A stretch of DNA of 64,000 nt from Podospora pseudocomata (GCF_035222375.1 NW_026946363.1:6324001-6388000); one strand, 5' to 3'. Positions 11,390 through 24,870 are shown, counted from the first letter of the stretch. The notes: generated by a model not told the origin, from the letters alone. Made by a program: numbers and translations.

Positions 11390-14300
11390 TGATATCCATG
11401 CCATCTCTTTTCTTCTCCTTGGCTTCGGCTTTTGTCACTGCTTACTTGGTTAAAACAGAGAGGGCGGGCTTATTCATGGCCTGTCAATCAGTCACCGGGC
11501 GGCGGGAGGGGCAGCGATAGTAAAACGTGACGGGGGTTGGCGCTGAGGCCGGTTTATTCCCTAGGCGGGCACGGGCTCCGAAGTGTCGATTTTGGGGTTT
11601 TTGGACCGGGAAAAGGCTTTTTTGTCTTGTCTTTGGGGCGGGATACGGAGGTGGGCTTGTGATGTGATATGTCATGGTTGAAGAAGGGGTGACGTGATCG
11701 GAGATATATGTCAGGAGAGGCTTTTGATGGTGACAATCGGTGGGGACCGCATGTGCCAGAGTGGTTGATAGCATGCGGTTTCGCATGGTTTGTTAGGTGC
11801 GAATATCGAGGCCGGGTAAGAGTTGAGCCATGCTGCAATGCCGTGAGGTTTGATACCCCAAGTTCAGAGAAGCTCCACCTTGTTCCCTTGCAACTCGAGA
11901 TTCCACCGCAACAAATCGGCCAGGTGGATGGCACCTTCTGAGAGCAAGATCCGGGGAAAATGTCTTGGTCTTTTTCTCTCTCAACGGGTGGGGGGAGGGG
12001 TGTGCTTTGCCTTTCCCCAAGATGTCAGTAAGTCACTTGTCATTCATGTTGTTGTGGGTGAGAGCCCCACTTTCCACCCAACACACCCATTCTCACAAGC
12101 AGCAGCATCATCGTCATCGCTCGCTTTCGCTCACCCCTCATTTCTCATCCTACTCCCCTTCCTCCTGTTCAGCCATACGAGAAGCGAGGAAAGCGGTCGT
12201 CCAATCCAGTTCTGTCCGGCCAAATTCGAGGGCACAGCGGTCAAAAAGATTCTAGAATGCTACACTGCATGATGGAGCCTGTGCTCGCCACTGTTGTGTC
12301 ATAGGATACGCGTATCTCGTTTTTGTTTGTCTTCCCCATCATTATCGCGCTCATGTTAGTCCTGAGTGGTGGTCGGCTTCTCGGTTAAGGGCAGGCAGGA
12401 AGGAAAGGGGGCGCTCCCGGGCTTCCTCTTCCCAGTTGTTTAGTGCGAAAAACTGAGGGATTGACCATTTTGGACTGGCTCGTCGGTGAGCCAAAAGACC
12501 CAAGATGCTGCCTTGGTGCGGGGGGAGACGTCCTTGATACGGGGACGGGCTTATCTTTCTTCTTCTTCTTCTCCCTCCCCACGTGGAGAGGGGATGTCAT
12601 CGGTTAGGTATCACATCATCTCTCATATTCCTTCCCGTCTTTCGGCGTCAGTTTCTTTCTCTTTTTGTCCGTCTGCCTCTGGGAAAATTACGTGGTGGTT
12701 GTTCAGCCAAGAGGCCGAGGGATGGGGGATGGCAGTCCCGTTATGCATGCGCGCCGGAGTGGTTCAGTTCATGCTGATGTGGGAAGGTGTCTTGATCGAT
12801 CAACCAATTATCAGCTGTATTCTGATTCTAGGCTAGGCCAGGAAAGCTTTTGATGATGGCCTCTTCTAGAACATGTCCTCGATCAGGTTGTGTATAGTTA
12901 CACACCATCTTTCCTGCCTGCACCAGTGATAAGAATCTCAAGATTATCATGTTTTCCCTGGTCCTAGTCTACCCGAAGAAGCACACTGCAGACGATGCAG
13001 ACACGGCTGATAATTGTGTTTCTTGAACAGACGAAAATTCTGCAATCAACTTTGCATGTCAGTGTGCGTTGCAGCAGGAATGGGCTTTGGGGCCTAGGCC
13101 GGCCTGTGTAGGTTTTCGATCCCCACGCAACGCATGCTATGCTGGCTTTCTTCAACTGGTCAAGTATTAGGTACTTTCTGCCTGTCAAAGTCAAAATGTC
13201 TCAAGCCGATGTTCTAGATACAACCAACAGACATGGTTTCATGCAGCCAGGAACCAAAACACCTCAGCTGTCTAATCTCACGAGGTTGGTAAAGCTGAGA
13301 AGTGAAGGCATCACGAACTTTCCGCTCCCGCTCCCATCACCACCAACCATATATGCACACACATACACATGCAAAGCCAGGAAGTAGTTCCAAAGCAAAT
13401 TAGCTAACCAGCACGTTGTCCCGCTTGGCACTTGGCCGTCGGTTCTTGGATATTGTGGCTTGCTGGCTTGCTGTAGTTCGTCCTGCGGATTATCGTGAAG
13501 GGTGGGCAGTGCTCCAATGAGCGGTGCAACCGGTCGGGCCCGACAGACGACGGCCTACCATCGAGTCCGACCGAGCATGGGAGAGTGAAAGTGACCGCCA
13601 CAGAGCGCATGTCACGCACCCTCTTCATCTAGATAGATGAAGACGGCGATGCAGTCCAACACGTGAGATGCGGATAACCCTGGAGAGAAACCCTCAGAAT
13701 ACTTCGACCCTCAGAGGAGAAGGACTATGACGGGTCAATTCGGGTTGTGTGTAATTGGGGGCTCCATGTGAAGTGGGCATCAGGGAATGAGTCGGGGTTG
13801 CCAGTGGTTACCACCCACGCTGCGGACAAGGTGACTGGCACCGCAAACGTGTTTAACTCTGAAGGTACCATGGTGAGACTTTGTCCAATGGGAAATGAGG
13901 CCTGTTCTCAAGACCCCCAATCTTGAAGAAGTGGGTGTTCCACATTTCCGCTGATGGATGGTCTGGTCGACTACCCCTGAAATGCCCCTTAAAATCCCTA
14001 ACAAAACAGAGTGCATTGAGCATCAGCATAGCAACAACAGTATCGAAAAGAGAACATATTTTAGCTGAAATACATAATCACGTTAGTAACTACTCATCCA
14101 CAGAAACTTTGACATAGATGTTCGAATCGAATGAACGATAACTGCGATGGCTTGAAGGGTTGGAGTAACACAGCTCAGATTTTTTTTGGGATACCCTCTG
14201 TGCCCTCATCATGAAAGCCCAAGCAACCCAATAATACCAGTTCAGGGGATGAACCTTTATGGTTAGCCGGCTTCCAACTTGTGTGTTCATGGCAACCAAC

Positions 14301-15175
14301 AACCCCAGTGCTCTCACGACCAGTCCACGCACTTCTTCTCTTTAGAATACCCCAACTTCGGCGTTTCCAGTTCCAGTGCTGAAACTGCCTGCCCGGAACC
14401 CCTGGTTGGCTCCAAGCCAAAGGCAAGAGCGAATAAAGATAGCCAGACTCTTAATGGCCATGTCTAGCTACACCTGCAACCCCCGTGTCACAAAGCTTCC
14501 TTCCATCTATCATCCAAACTCCTCCATCCTCAACCAGCTCTTCAACCTCTCCCATCACCCCCTCCAGACTTGTTTCTCCTTTACCCAATGAGGCCGTTTC
14601 TCTTACACTTGACAACTTTACTCAAGTAACACTCTAGACAACACATAGTTTAGAATACTGACCCCGTTGGCTATCACACTCCTCGTCTTGACACGCATCT
14701 CCTACATTCACTACCAACAAGACCTACTCCCCTGATATTCTCGACATCAAGGTGCTCGAGACATCGAGGTGTGTAAGACATCAAGTGATGATCTCGACTT
14801 GACTCTGCTTCATCCCGAAACGGTACACAACCTTCCTCTTGATGCCCCTTCTGCCCAAACCACCACTCCTCGATCCCCTCCTAGTACCCTCAACAACAAA
14901 GCCGTCCCTCACACGATCCCCCCTCGCCGACACTGTACACCCCACCCCGCGACACAATCCCTTCTTTTCAGCCTCCCGCCTCATGAGTGCGTCCCCTTCT
15001 CCACGCCCCCCTTCGTTGCACAGTGCCTTCCCCCCCGCAACTATATTTCCCCCCCTTTCTCCTCGCAGAGACAGACCCCATTCCAGGCCCAGAACCCACA
15101 CATCACTCCCCAAGAAAAACACCTACACACCAAAACCACACACCCAGAACGACGTCCAAAACCCAACACTCCAAA

Positions 15176-15390
15176 ATGTCCGACAACAACAACCCTCCCG
15201 ACCCTGAACTTGCCAAGCCGAAGAAGGATGAGGCGGCTATCAGAATCGTCGAGGAGGCAGAACGAGATGCTCGGCGTCGGGCGAAAGAAAGGAAAAAAAG
15301 GCAGCGGAGTGGTTGCAGGAAGCTGGTGGCAAGAAGCCCGACAGAAAGAAAATCAATCAACAGGGACCATTTGATTCAGTTATTTTTTGA
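15176..15390 (+). pseudogene. Small Lys/Glu-rich protein, apparent frameshift at an A7 run
   Basis: An ATG in good context (aaaATG) opens a charged, helical-looking reading frame beginning MSDNNNPPDPELAKPKK and rich in Glu, Arg and Lys. At the A7 run 15,293-15,299 the coding look jumps to another frame, which continues EWLQEAGGKKPDRKKINQQ and stops at 15,388-15,390. One extra A would join the two into a protein of about 71 residues. In the sequence as given the first frame instead runs on to a stop at 15,454 with a much less protein-like tail. I see no splice pair that would explain the jump. This is either a one-base deletion in the genome, a homopolymer sequencing or assembly error, or two unrelated frames. 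No family recognised. Confidence 0.45.
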
Positions 15391-15964
15391 CTTTGTATTC
15401 AGCTGCCTTGGCATCAATGTGTTGTGGGAGCCTAGTCTATTCTTTTGCTCATAAATCTTCTTTTAACCCCTTGGCCGTGTCGCTTTTCACTCCTGAATCT
15501 GTTCGCTGGAAGGGGAATTGTGTTGTTGTTGTTGGGGGGGGGGGGAAGGGGAATAGGAATGGGGGAATGGGTGAAGAGAGAAGGGGTGCTGGGGCAAGTG
15601 ACAATAAAAATAACAACAATGCTCCTATCAACAAAAGCCCACCGAAGCCTCACCCCTATAAAACGTCTATCCCCAAGGCGCCTTATAATAAATGCCTCTG
15701 CTATACGCAACGCAGCACAGCGTGTTTCACCCTGTTGACTGCGAGCCCATATACGCTAGATCGCCGGCCCGAGCATCCATACCGCCGCGACACAAGATTG
15801 CAACGATCATTTATCGGCGGTGAAGCTGCCTATAGCTTTCGTCACCTTCTGCAGCCCCATGCAGTGATGGAGCTGGAAAGTGTGTCCCGATAATCCTTGA
15901 CCACTCAGCAAACAACTCGTCGGAATATGCGGTCCCGAAGTGGCGGCAGTACAGAGGGTGGTTC

Positions 15965-18900
15965 CTAACTTGTACCATTCATACCAGCACCCTGGGCCGC
16001 AAGGGCAGCCTGTTGGTGTTGGGCAGCCTGCGCTTCGGCTTGTGCGCACACATGGGTGATCACTGCTTGCTCATCGGGCGAGAGTTGTGAAGTAAGCGAG
16101 GCGTAAAATTGGGGCTGTTCTTGTTGAAGTCCTGTGGAGAATTAGAAATTAGCGGTTGCCGTCGCAATCTTTAACGGATTGTCGAAACTTACTGTGGAGA
16201 GAGACATGGAACGACATGTATGGGTCGATCTTGTCCAGAGGATTCTCCAGAAGTACGCTGTCTTCGCCCAGGTCATCATCGGAGACCTCACCCTCGGCGG
16301 ACTGCAACTTTTGTGCCTGGAATGATCTCGTTAGTACGGTACATCTGGATCAAAACTTTGCGAAGGCATTGCCTCACCTCCTCATTCAGGAAGTCAAGGT
16401 ACGCAGTACTCTCGTCCTTGCTTTCACTGTGTTCACCCTCAGCTGCGTCGCCTTCCTCCCACTGAGCACCATCATCGTCCCAGTCCTCATCCTCGTCATA
16501 GTACGCTGAGCTGTCGAGTTGGAAGTCATCCCTGAGAGCCTCTTCGCGATCTGCCTCATCGTCAGTAACTGCAAGCTACATTCATCGCCTGTTCTACTTA
16601 CTCTTCATAGCTGCCGGAAGGGTGCTAAAGAGGATCGTGATTCCCTAGAGGTCCGTTAATATCCAAATCATCCACAATTCAATCACCAGGCCCATCAAGG
16701 GTAACTTACCTTGAGAAGCCTAGGCCAGCCTACCGCGACGCTTGCCGGGATTTGTTCATTGGGAATAGTAATGAGTTGAACAATAGCCATGATGCAGAGC
16801 CTCTTGTCATGCACGCGGGTGAACGATTCCATACTGCCGAACCACAGGCTGAAGAACTTGTTGGTCCAGCCCTGTGTCTCCAAGATGTGGAGAGCCAGGA
16901 GGGGGTTGTAGTAGATGGCGTTAATGACCATCTCCATGAGGTGGATCTTGTACGACTTGATCGTGACTTCCTGTCCGCTCAAAACGTTCATAGCGATAGT
17001 GATGAAGCCGTGAACGCAAACGTCGATATGGCCACGGAGGCTGAGCATCATGGCTTCGGCGAGCTTGCAGGCGCAAATGCGGTCAACACCTCCAACCCTG
17101 TTCTCCATGAACATGTCCGACACCATCGAGAACAAAGCCTGGACGTATTCTGGCTTGTGGATAAGCTGAGGGGCACCGAACTGCACAAAGTTGTCCAGGG
17201 CAGGGAGCATGTCCTCGAGATACAGCTCAGCACCGGACTTAAAGGTGGCATGGACAAGCTCAAATGCCTGCCACATGATGGGGGAGATCCGCTTAGCCGC
17301 GAACGTGCAGCTATCGATGATCTCGAACACTTCGTTGTACAGATCTGTCACATGTTAGCCCCGCTCCACACACCAACCGCCCATCAAACATACCGTAAAG
17401 CTTGTTCCGAAGGGTGATCTCAATCACAGGCATGAGCACCCCTTCGATGTGAAGCAAGACATCCGGCGAGCTTTCCAGAGTAAGGATGAGTGTGCCGATG
17501 GTCTGCAGCACTCCCAAAGCGGTGATGCTCTTGTCGTCTAGGTAGTCCCCATATTCGTTGTCGAGATCATCCCGTTGCTGATTGTTTTCCAACAACTCGC
17601 GCACGATGCGCAAGTATGTGTCGCGCAGCTGCTCACTAAGCGCCACAGCGAAAGGAGTCAGCTCGGCAGCGAAAACCTCCACGAAATCTTCCATGACGTT
17701 AGCCAGAGCGTCGATATCAGCCTCATTGGCCAGCTTGAGGAGCTGTTGCATGATTGTTGGGATGCTTGACTGCATGCTGGTTCTGATAATGTCATGTCTG
17801 ATCAGGGGCTGCAGAGCCAGAGCTGCAGTCACACGGACTGGCAACTTGGGATCCGCCATGCAGTCCAGAATGTGACGATACACAGTCAGGAGATTGTTTT
17901 GCTCCTTGAAGTTCAGCTGCTCAAACTTCTCCACAGTGTCGCAGGCACGCGCACGCAGGTACCCTTGTTCGTTGCTGAAATCAGGGAAGACGAAGCGGAC
18001 GAGGAAATATTCCACCTGGTCGGCGATGGGTGACTTCTTGCCCAGAATGACCGGAGCCAAAGTACCGATCATGCGGAGAGCACCCTCCTTGGCGATATGA
18101 TTCTTCTTGTCCGGTTCAGACGCCTCGTATTGGGTGACCACCTCATTGATAAACTTGAGGATTTCGAACGTCTGCTTTCTCCGCGCCTTTGTCAAGGTGA
18201 CCAAGAAATTGGTAGCAGAAACATCAGGGGCCGAAACCTCCTCGTAGAAGTTGAGCTTGCGGTGCAAATATTCCTCGGGTTCTTCTTCAAATTTCTCAAG
18301 ATCGTCCTCGGAGAGGCAAAGAACAGGAAAGATAAAGTGAGTAACCAAGGTGGTAAGGTGAGTTTTGAGATGCGCCCACATCTCCTTGGGTCGAATGCAC
18401 TCGTCCAGGAACACAATGGTGTACGAAAGGCAGGGTCTGCTGAGCCAGGTGGTTTTGGCAACCCATTTCTCAATCTCTTGCAGGTAGTGGTTGAAAATCG
18501 TCGGCGCAACCTGGGCTGTGAAGTCCTTCGCAAATCTCTTCTGGTCGTCGCTGGCATTGTCCATGAGAGAATTAGGGTTACCGTGTCTACGAGACACCGT
18601 CAGCTACAAGCAAAGCAGCATACTTGACCCAGCACCGATTCGTACCTGATATACAAGCGGTTCAGATTGAAATACGCCCACTTCTTCGCCTTCCACCAGT
18701 GGTGACGCTCGCGTTCGAGGGGGTCTTCGTGCTGCATAGCAGTCGCGGGGATCGGCTTGGAAACAGTCTCCAGGAAGATGGTGCACCACGCAAGGTTAAC
18801 CTCATTCTGGCGGAGGAAATCCGAAAGCTCAAGCTGCGGATGTCAGGTCAGTATCTGCTCAGCACTCTCGAGGTTTACATCCTGGAAACATACCCAGGTG

Positions 18901-19840
18901 GCATGCTTGTAACATTTGAGGGCGATATGCAGCATTTCGCCAGCCTCGTCGCTCTCCTGCTTCACCAGCTCTTGGCAGACGACCAAAAGTCTTGGGAAAC
19001 TGGCCTCGACAATCTTGTCAAAAGGGGCCCTCGTCTCACCCTCTGGTGACTTGAATCTGTAGGTCCGGCAGATGGCAAGCAGGCATTGCAGACCAGCCAT
19101 TACGGAGGCGGGGGTGTTTGTGTTCAGTAGTTGAATCGTGTAGTCCATAAAGTTTGGCCATGACTGAGGAAAATCGAAGTGGAGGATTCGCTGGAGGACT
19201 GGCACAAGCTGCTGCCTCACCTTGGCCTGAGAGCCGGCGAGCACAGGCAGTAGCCTCTCGCGGAAGCGCACCTTCGCATCCTCGGGTATTACTGAGTTGG
19301 TCGTGATGTGGTCTGAACGCTCCCATGCGCGGTTCACCCGGTTTTTAAGATAGATAGCAGCTGAGAAGGTGTAAGCAATTGTGTTCACAGATGAATGAAT
19401 ATATACGGCTCGAGATAAGCAACGGAAAAAGGTTCGGTGGAGGGGGGGGGCATGTCGTACTTGGGAGCTGCAGGGTGACGTTCTGCTCGGAAGACACGAG
19501 GTCGAGGAGGATGTCTGTAAAGTTGGGCTGATCTTCGGCCTGCACACCAACAAGGGAACGGTCAGCAAACAGCCATACGTGTGGGCGCAAGAACGGGGCA
19601 GTGGAGGCGGCATTGTTGTTGTTGTCATCTGGTGCGATGGGCATGGGTTGGGGAAGAAGGGCATTCAGGGCACTCAGGTCGACACCCGGGGGTCGAGGGT
19701 GGATGGCAGCGGAGGCGGTGGTGGTGGTCCCCGTGGTGATAACAACATACCTGCTTCAGTTGGAGCTCAGCCCGCCTTCGCACATCAGCGTCGGCATCGA
19801 GAGTAGCGACGATGAACGATCTGATTGCGGTGGCGTCCAT
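15965..19840 (-). CDS. Importin-7/8-type karyopherin (Nmd5/Sxm1 family)
   Basis: Ten exons on the minus strand: 19840-19751, 19539-19461, 19360-18894, 18833-18646, 18586-17394, 17344-16710, 16644-16602, 16550-16378, 16316-16193, 16131-15965, giving 1,052 residues, the usual length for this family. The N-terminus (MDATAIRSFIVATLDADADV) is a typical importin-beta Ran-binding start, followed by HEAT-type helical repeats and the characteristic LKNRVNRAW segment. Near the C-terminus lies a highly acidic loop (YYDEDEDWDDDGAQWEE), as in IPO7/IPO8, Nmd5 and Sxm1, then a Gln/Ala-rich end. The protein would carry cargo through the nuclear pore under RanGTP control; cargo is unknown. For the 51-nt intron at 16,551-16,601 an alternative acceptor would leave only 33 nt, so I chose the longer one, which has an ACTGAC branch site. 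Intron 1 (211 nt) is the longest. The closest yeast member, Nmd5 or Sxm1, is not resolved. Confidence 0.93.
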
Positions 19841-20790
19841 GTTGGGCAGCGTGAGGGATGTGCTATCGCATCAACAGCCCGTCCAAGGACAACAGCTATG
19901 GGTGTGGCGGGCAGAAAAGGCAGAAAAATGACACGGGTGGAAAGCCGAGATGGATGTCGAAGTCGAGGGCCAAGCTTAAAAAAATTTGGGCCAAAATCTG
20001 GGTTGCAACAGAGGTCGGCAAAGACCCCGAAATGGCGGGGCTAGAAGTTAAAGAGGGTTCACGCTGTGTAGCCACAGGCGCTTGTCACTGTCAGAACAGC
20101 CCGTCGTTCACCTGCAACCTTGGTCCGTGCCTCTCAGCCTGCTCTGTCGGGTACCTGAGATGAACGAACAAGAGGACCCTCGACTCGGGAGATTGCTGAA
20201 GACGGGAAGGAAAAGAAATGCTGAAACAAACAAGCCCTTTTACTGCTGTCTGTCTGTCTCAAGGATCCTGTTGGTGAGCAGAGCTCCCGTTCCCGTTTCA
20301 GAGCGGTTAGGTTTCCTCGAATTGGGATTTGCAAAGGACGGGTGAGCTATTCTATTTTGATTTGGTGCGCTGCACCAACAAATACCAACCCTCTATCAGA
20401 CGCCACTGCCACTAGACCAGAGCAATACTTCTCCGTGGGCTCACACTGGATCTAATTCAAGGCTCCGCCCCTCTATCTCACTTGAGCGTTGCCTTCGACG
20501 ACCCTGTTCTGAATATAGGCACTGTCACTGAAACTGGTGGTCGTCCAGTTGTGGTGCTGCACAGTTCATCTAAACCGACACAGGCCTACTAAGAAGGACA
20601 GAGACAGAGGGGGGGGCTATTCTCCCCCCGGTGAGCCAGGCAGTACCTCTTGGCATTCTGATAAGAAGATATCCAACCCCGCTATTTTGGAATTTTGTCA
20701 TCCAAATACATATGCCCATCTCTATTGCCCCTTCATTATTGCTCTTCACTGCTCCTCACATCAGACATCCCTCCTGTGGTCTATCCCGGC

Positions 20791-20823
20791 ATTCCACTTT
20801 TCATTCCACTTTTCATTCCACTT
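20791..20823. repeat. 12-nt tandem repeat, 2.75 copies
   Basis: Unit ATTCCACTTTTC repeated without mismatch two and three-quarter times in the importin upstream region. Confidence 0.9.
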
Positions 20824-22196
20824 GGTCCTGGCAGTCTCTCCTCAACCTCAATGTCAAACGCCTGCCAGAGGATTGCCAAGAAAGGGCAACGCAACGGAGG
20901 GGACCCCATGTCCGCAAAGGCGGTGAAGCCCTCGAATCGATAAACCAGTGCCCGCCAATCAAAAACATCATAGTACAACCCCTCCTTGCCCCTCCATCCA
21001 AGCCAAGGCACATGACCCACTTCCTTCTTTTCCCCTCTATTCCCCGCCATTTGCTTCTCCTGAAGTGGAGTTCACCCAGGGTTCGGGCTTTTTGACAAGG
21101 GCACAACTACACAGTATATAGAAAAGAAATATTCAAATTCACACCAACAGGTTTATGAAGCTGGCTTATGCGGAACAGAATACGGGGTAAATCAAACTGC
21201 CCACAGTTGGTCTGCTCAAAAGCACAGAAACAATCCATGTTTCAAGATAGCCTCGCAAACCAAAAACCCCATCCACCGAGGCCTGCCAGAAGTTCCGACT
21301 CCCGTTAGACATTGACCAAGAGCACGAGGGACTGTCCCTGAAGAACCAGCCCTTGGGAGTCTTTGCACCCCCACTAACTTATTCACTTGTCTTTTACCCG
21401 GCTTTCCTACTTTGCGTCACTGAACCCCGTTATGAGGCCTCGAAAGTGTCTCCATCTGAATTGACGCCCAACCCCCAAACCACACCACCCAATATGTACT
21501 TAGCCGTCATGGCTGGTACAGTAGCGTCCCTGGCGTGATCACCAGACTGAGGGCTCTCGACTGTCAATATCGTGATTTGGACTGACAGATCGGATTCGGG
21601 TTCAGCAGAAGAAGCTGCCATACTCTAGCCATCTGCCCCAACGCAAGCCTCAAACCTTTTCCTTCCTTGCGCAAACCTCCCTATCCATCTCAAGTAACCG
21701 ACAAGAATAGCTTCCCACGGACGAACGCCCCCCACCAAAGATCCAGAAATGCGAACGGTCACAGTGGAGAAAAGCACACACACGCTCAAGGTGGAGCAAA
21801 GAAAACCAAAAGGCTCCGGTGCCTTTGATAGTGTACTTTCTCGGTGACCCCAACAAAGAATGTGCATCATCCGACATGTAAAAAGGGGGCCGCAGGAACA
21901 AACTCCATACAGGAAAGGGTCGTCCAAACTCTTCTTCCAAAGTGGAAATCAGGTACATGCATGCATATGACAGACAGGTCCCAGCCTCACCTCACTCTTC
22001 CGCACCAAGCGGGCCATGATCATCACCACATTGTTGTTCAACCACCACACCACCCTCGAGGCCTTGATGACTGACAGCAGCAATATATATGCCACTACGT
22101 GCTTCAAAACTCCACAACGAGAAAAGCAGCTGACGGAGGCAAAAAAAATCATCAACAATTTCTTTTTTTTTGTTTATTTTTTTATATTTTTTAACC

Positions 22197-22221
22197 TTTT
22201 TTTTTTTTTTTTTTTTTTTGG
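22197..22221. repeat. Long T homopolymer
   Basis: A T-run of over twenty bases at the end of a T-rich 70-nt stretch. Non-coding. Confidence 0.85.
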
Positions 22222-23329
22222 CTGTTTCACAAAGAAATAAACCCCCAACCTTGAGACTTCCAAAACACCCTCTTTACCCTCATCAGAATCTCGCCCCCCA
22301 CGAATAACCATGTCTCAAGCGATGAAAACGTCTCGTGAAAAATCCCACTGGTAATCACCAAACCCAACCCTCTTATCACATCCAGCACTGTAGACACCTC
22401 ACTCATCTACAGACATCTTGCCCATCTTCACACAACCATCTCCTGTAAGAGAAGCAAGCTTCTCGCAAAGACATGTCTCAAGACCCACGTGACGACATCC
22501 ATACACAACGCTAAAGTCTGATCATCGTGTGCAAATCTATGGGATGCATCATGAGCCATGCAGCGGCAAGAAGCCGGTTTATGAATGGCCCCTTATTTAC
22601 TCTTTGAGCTCAGGTATCAACAACCATTCCGAACAGATACTAAGCACCACGCTATGACATTTCGGGATCAATCTTTGTGTGATGAGTGTATAATACAATG
22701 AATGGGCCATGATCACGCCACTGATCGAACTAACATTGACAAACATCGCAACGTTGATCAAAATAACATAAACCAAAAGTACCTCAAATCCAACTGTATT
22801 CATCAACTCCATCTCCAAAGAGCCAAAAGCATCATGAACATCCAAAAAAAAGATGCCAAGCAACAAGCTGGGTATGCGCAAACTAACGTGAAAGAAAGAA
22901 ACAAGACAAAATTAGACACCCGCCCAGAACTCATGACATACAACATAAGCAAAACAAAACAAATCTGACAACCACCCACCCAATCTTGTAACCTATTCTT
23001 TTGTGCTTTCTTCAACAGCCCAGTTTTCCAAGACTGACCACCAAGCGCAAAACAGAGACACCATGCAATACCAAATACATGCGATGCCCGAAGCTAAACA
23101 TGCTATGACCGACAGATAAAGGCGTCAATAACTCTTGAGCAGTGAAAGATAAACAAGCGGCTTAAAGATGATGACTATGAGAAAGGTATCCACACACTAC
23201 AAGACGATTAGACATGCTCTCAACAACCTCGAGGATGAACGAAGCCGAGGGGGGGATGGAAGACAAGGGGTGGAACAACTGACAGTAACATGACACAGAA
23301 CATCAAGCCGTGCAAGTCCGGTCAAGTAA

Positions 23330-24870
23330 AGAATGGTCCAAATGGTAGTCCATGGCATGTCCAATGATAGTCCTCGGGTCCATGGCAAATCCAGCTGAGA
23401 AAGTTGAATCCAAAGACAAATGTGAAGAAATAGGTCGAAAATCGTTGACAAAATGATGCAGCAGAGGGGAAAGTCAAACAGATCTGACGAGCAGGGAAAC
23501 ATTCGTCTGTAACCTGAAGGAGTGTCGAGCCCTATCGGTGTTGGTCAAGTTCAGGTCCAAGTTGAGTGGTCCAAAACGTGCTGTCCAAGGCAAGACTGAT
23601 GTCAATCCATGACTTTCCATCCGAAGTCCCACTGGTGTGTTGGTAACGTTGATATTCCAAGGCTGACGATTGCTGATATGACCGGTGTAGAAAAGAGAAG
23701 GATCCGGATGAGAAAGAAGTCCAATGGCTCAACCTTACCACGATGTTGTTCATTGATGTCTTTGACAGTGAGGGTAGCCTCAGCTTCAGATCCAGAACGA
23801 TGATGTTGTGTGAGCTCCGTGCTCTCAGAACCCGGATGGGTCTGGCAATCCAGTGTCAGAACACCTCATGGTCAAAAGAGCGTCCGAGGGAGAAAAATGG
23901 TTGTGTTGTCAGGTATCCATATGCGGGGTCGAAGAGGTCCTCAATCCATGGCTTGTGTGAAAGATCCAACGGGAGAAGAGAGTCGCCAAGAGAGAAAGTG
24001 AAATCCAGCAGGGTCCAGAAAGATGTGAAGGCTCCATAGTTCCTCAGCGGTGTCCAGAATCATCAAACATCTGCGCTGTGTTAGTTGACTCAAACGCAAT
24101 AGCTCAGTTCGCTCGCCCGAGGCGAAGACGGTGGGTGGAAAATGGTATAGCTCATTGTGTTCCGAGGGAATTCATCAGATATATACACTCTTTCAAGCGT
24201 TCACTCACCTCGCTGTCCGGCCGTAGCCGTTGTCTCTGGTTGTTGATGTCAGAGGCGGATGCGCGGTTGAGAAACCGGGATGTCAGCAAGGCGACTCACT
24301 CCTGGGCGTGCAAAAAAGAGTTCACAGCCAGAGGCAAAATGCAACAAAGGAAGAAGCAGTCCTGACAGCCGATCCGGACAGCGAGGGAGGAAGTATCTAC
24401 AACCGTTGTAAAGATGTCCTCAAGCTCATCATCGTTCTTTTTCCCTAGGCAGCAAATTTGTCTCTCCTGTATGGTATCAAAATCGTCTCGTCTCTTGCCC
24501 CTCTGTCGAAAAAGAAAAAAAGGAAATAAAATGATAGAAAGAAAAAAAAATATCACACGGCGGGGCTGCCACCCGCCGCTGTCTGTTGTCCAGAAGTTGC
24601 CAAGGGTCCAAAGGTTGCCGGCTGGCAGAAGATGATCCAGTTGGGGCGAAGATGCTTTTGACATGTCGAAAAGATCCAGAATAATGGCCAGCGGAACAAG
24701 TAGTCGAAAGACCCGCATCGAGGGCATGTCGTCATATCATGATCCAAAAAAGGTTGACAGAGATGCAACTTGCAGCTCCGGAGGTTTGTGGAAACCTCTG
24801 ATCCAGGGTCTATCCGTGGGGGCCTTGTGTCAAAAAGGCAGGTTGCAAAGGCAGCCGAGTCCAGAAGCGT
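23330..24870. other. Strand-biased TCCA motif field
   Basis: Between 23,330 and 24,060 I count 22 TCCA on the plus strand (10 of them GTCCA) where about three are expected by chance, and essentially no TGGA on the same strand. Seven more lie at 24,575-24,870. Spacing is irregular, from 10 to over 100 nt. A 16-nt imperfect repeat, GTCCATGGCA plus two bases plus TCCA, occurs twice at about 23,346 and 23,377. Read from the minus strand, the sense of the RfeG-like gene upstream, this is a UGGA-rich stretch. It might be a long 3-prime region or a non-coding RNA; nothing coding is supported. Confidence 0.6.

Larger units (their letters stand above)
9683..15175. other. Gene-free, microsatellite-rich region
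   Basis: No supported gene in about 5.5 kb. Contents that can be seen: the kinase 3-prime flank with a T18-like run near 9,818, an AC array, a 170-nt TG/TATG field, ATTT repeats near 10,655-10,683, a T20 tract, a TTGCCT array and an AT-leaning stretch around 12,800-14,150. From about 14,800 the plus strand becomes strongly C- and pyrimidine-rich, as expected for a leader of the small reading frame at 15,176. Many short frames here are compositional shadows. Confidence 0.55.

Noticed and set aside
14090-14160. GTTCGAAT resembling a tRNA B box
   Set aside because: No A box at proper distance upstream and no cloverleaf pairing could be drawn.
16752-17417. 221-codon plus-strand frame opposite the importin gene
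   Set aside because: Antisense of importin HEAT-repeat exons and spans an importin intron; no domain of its own.
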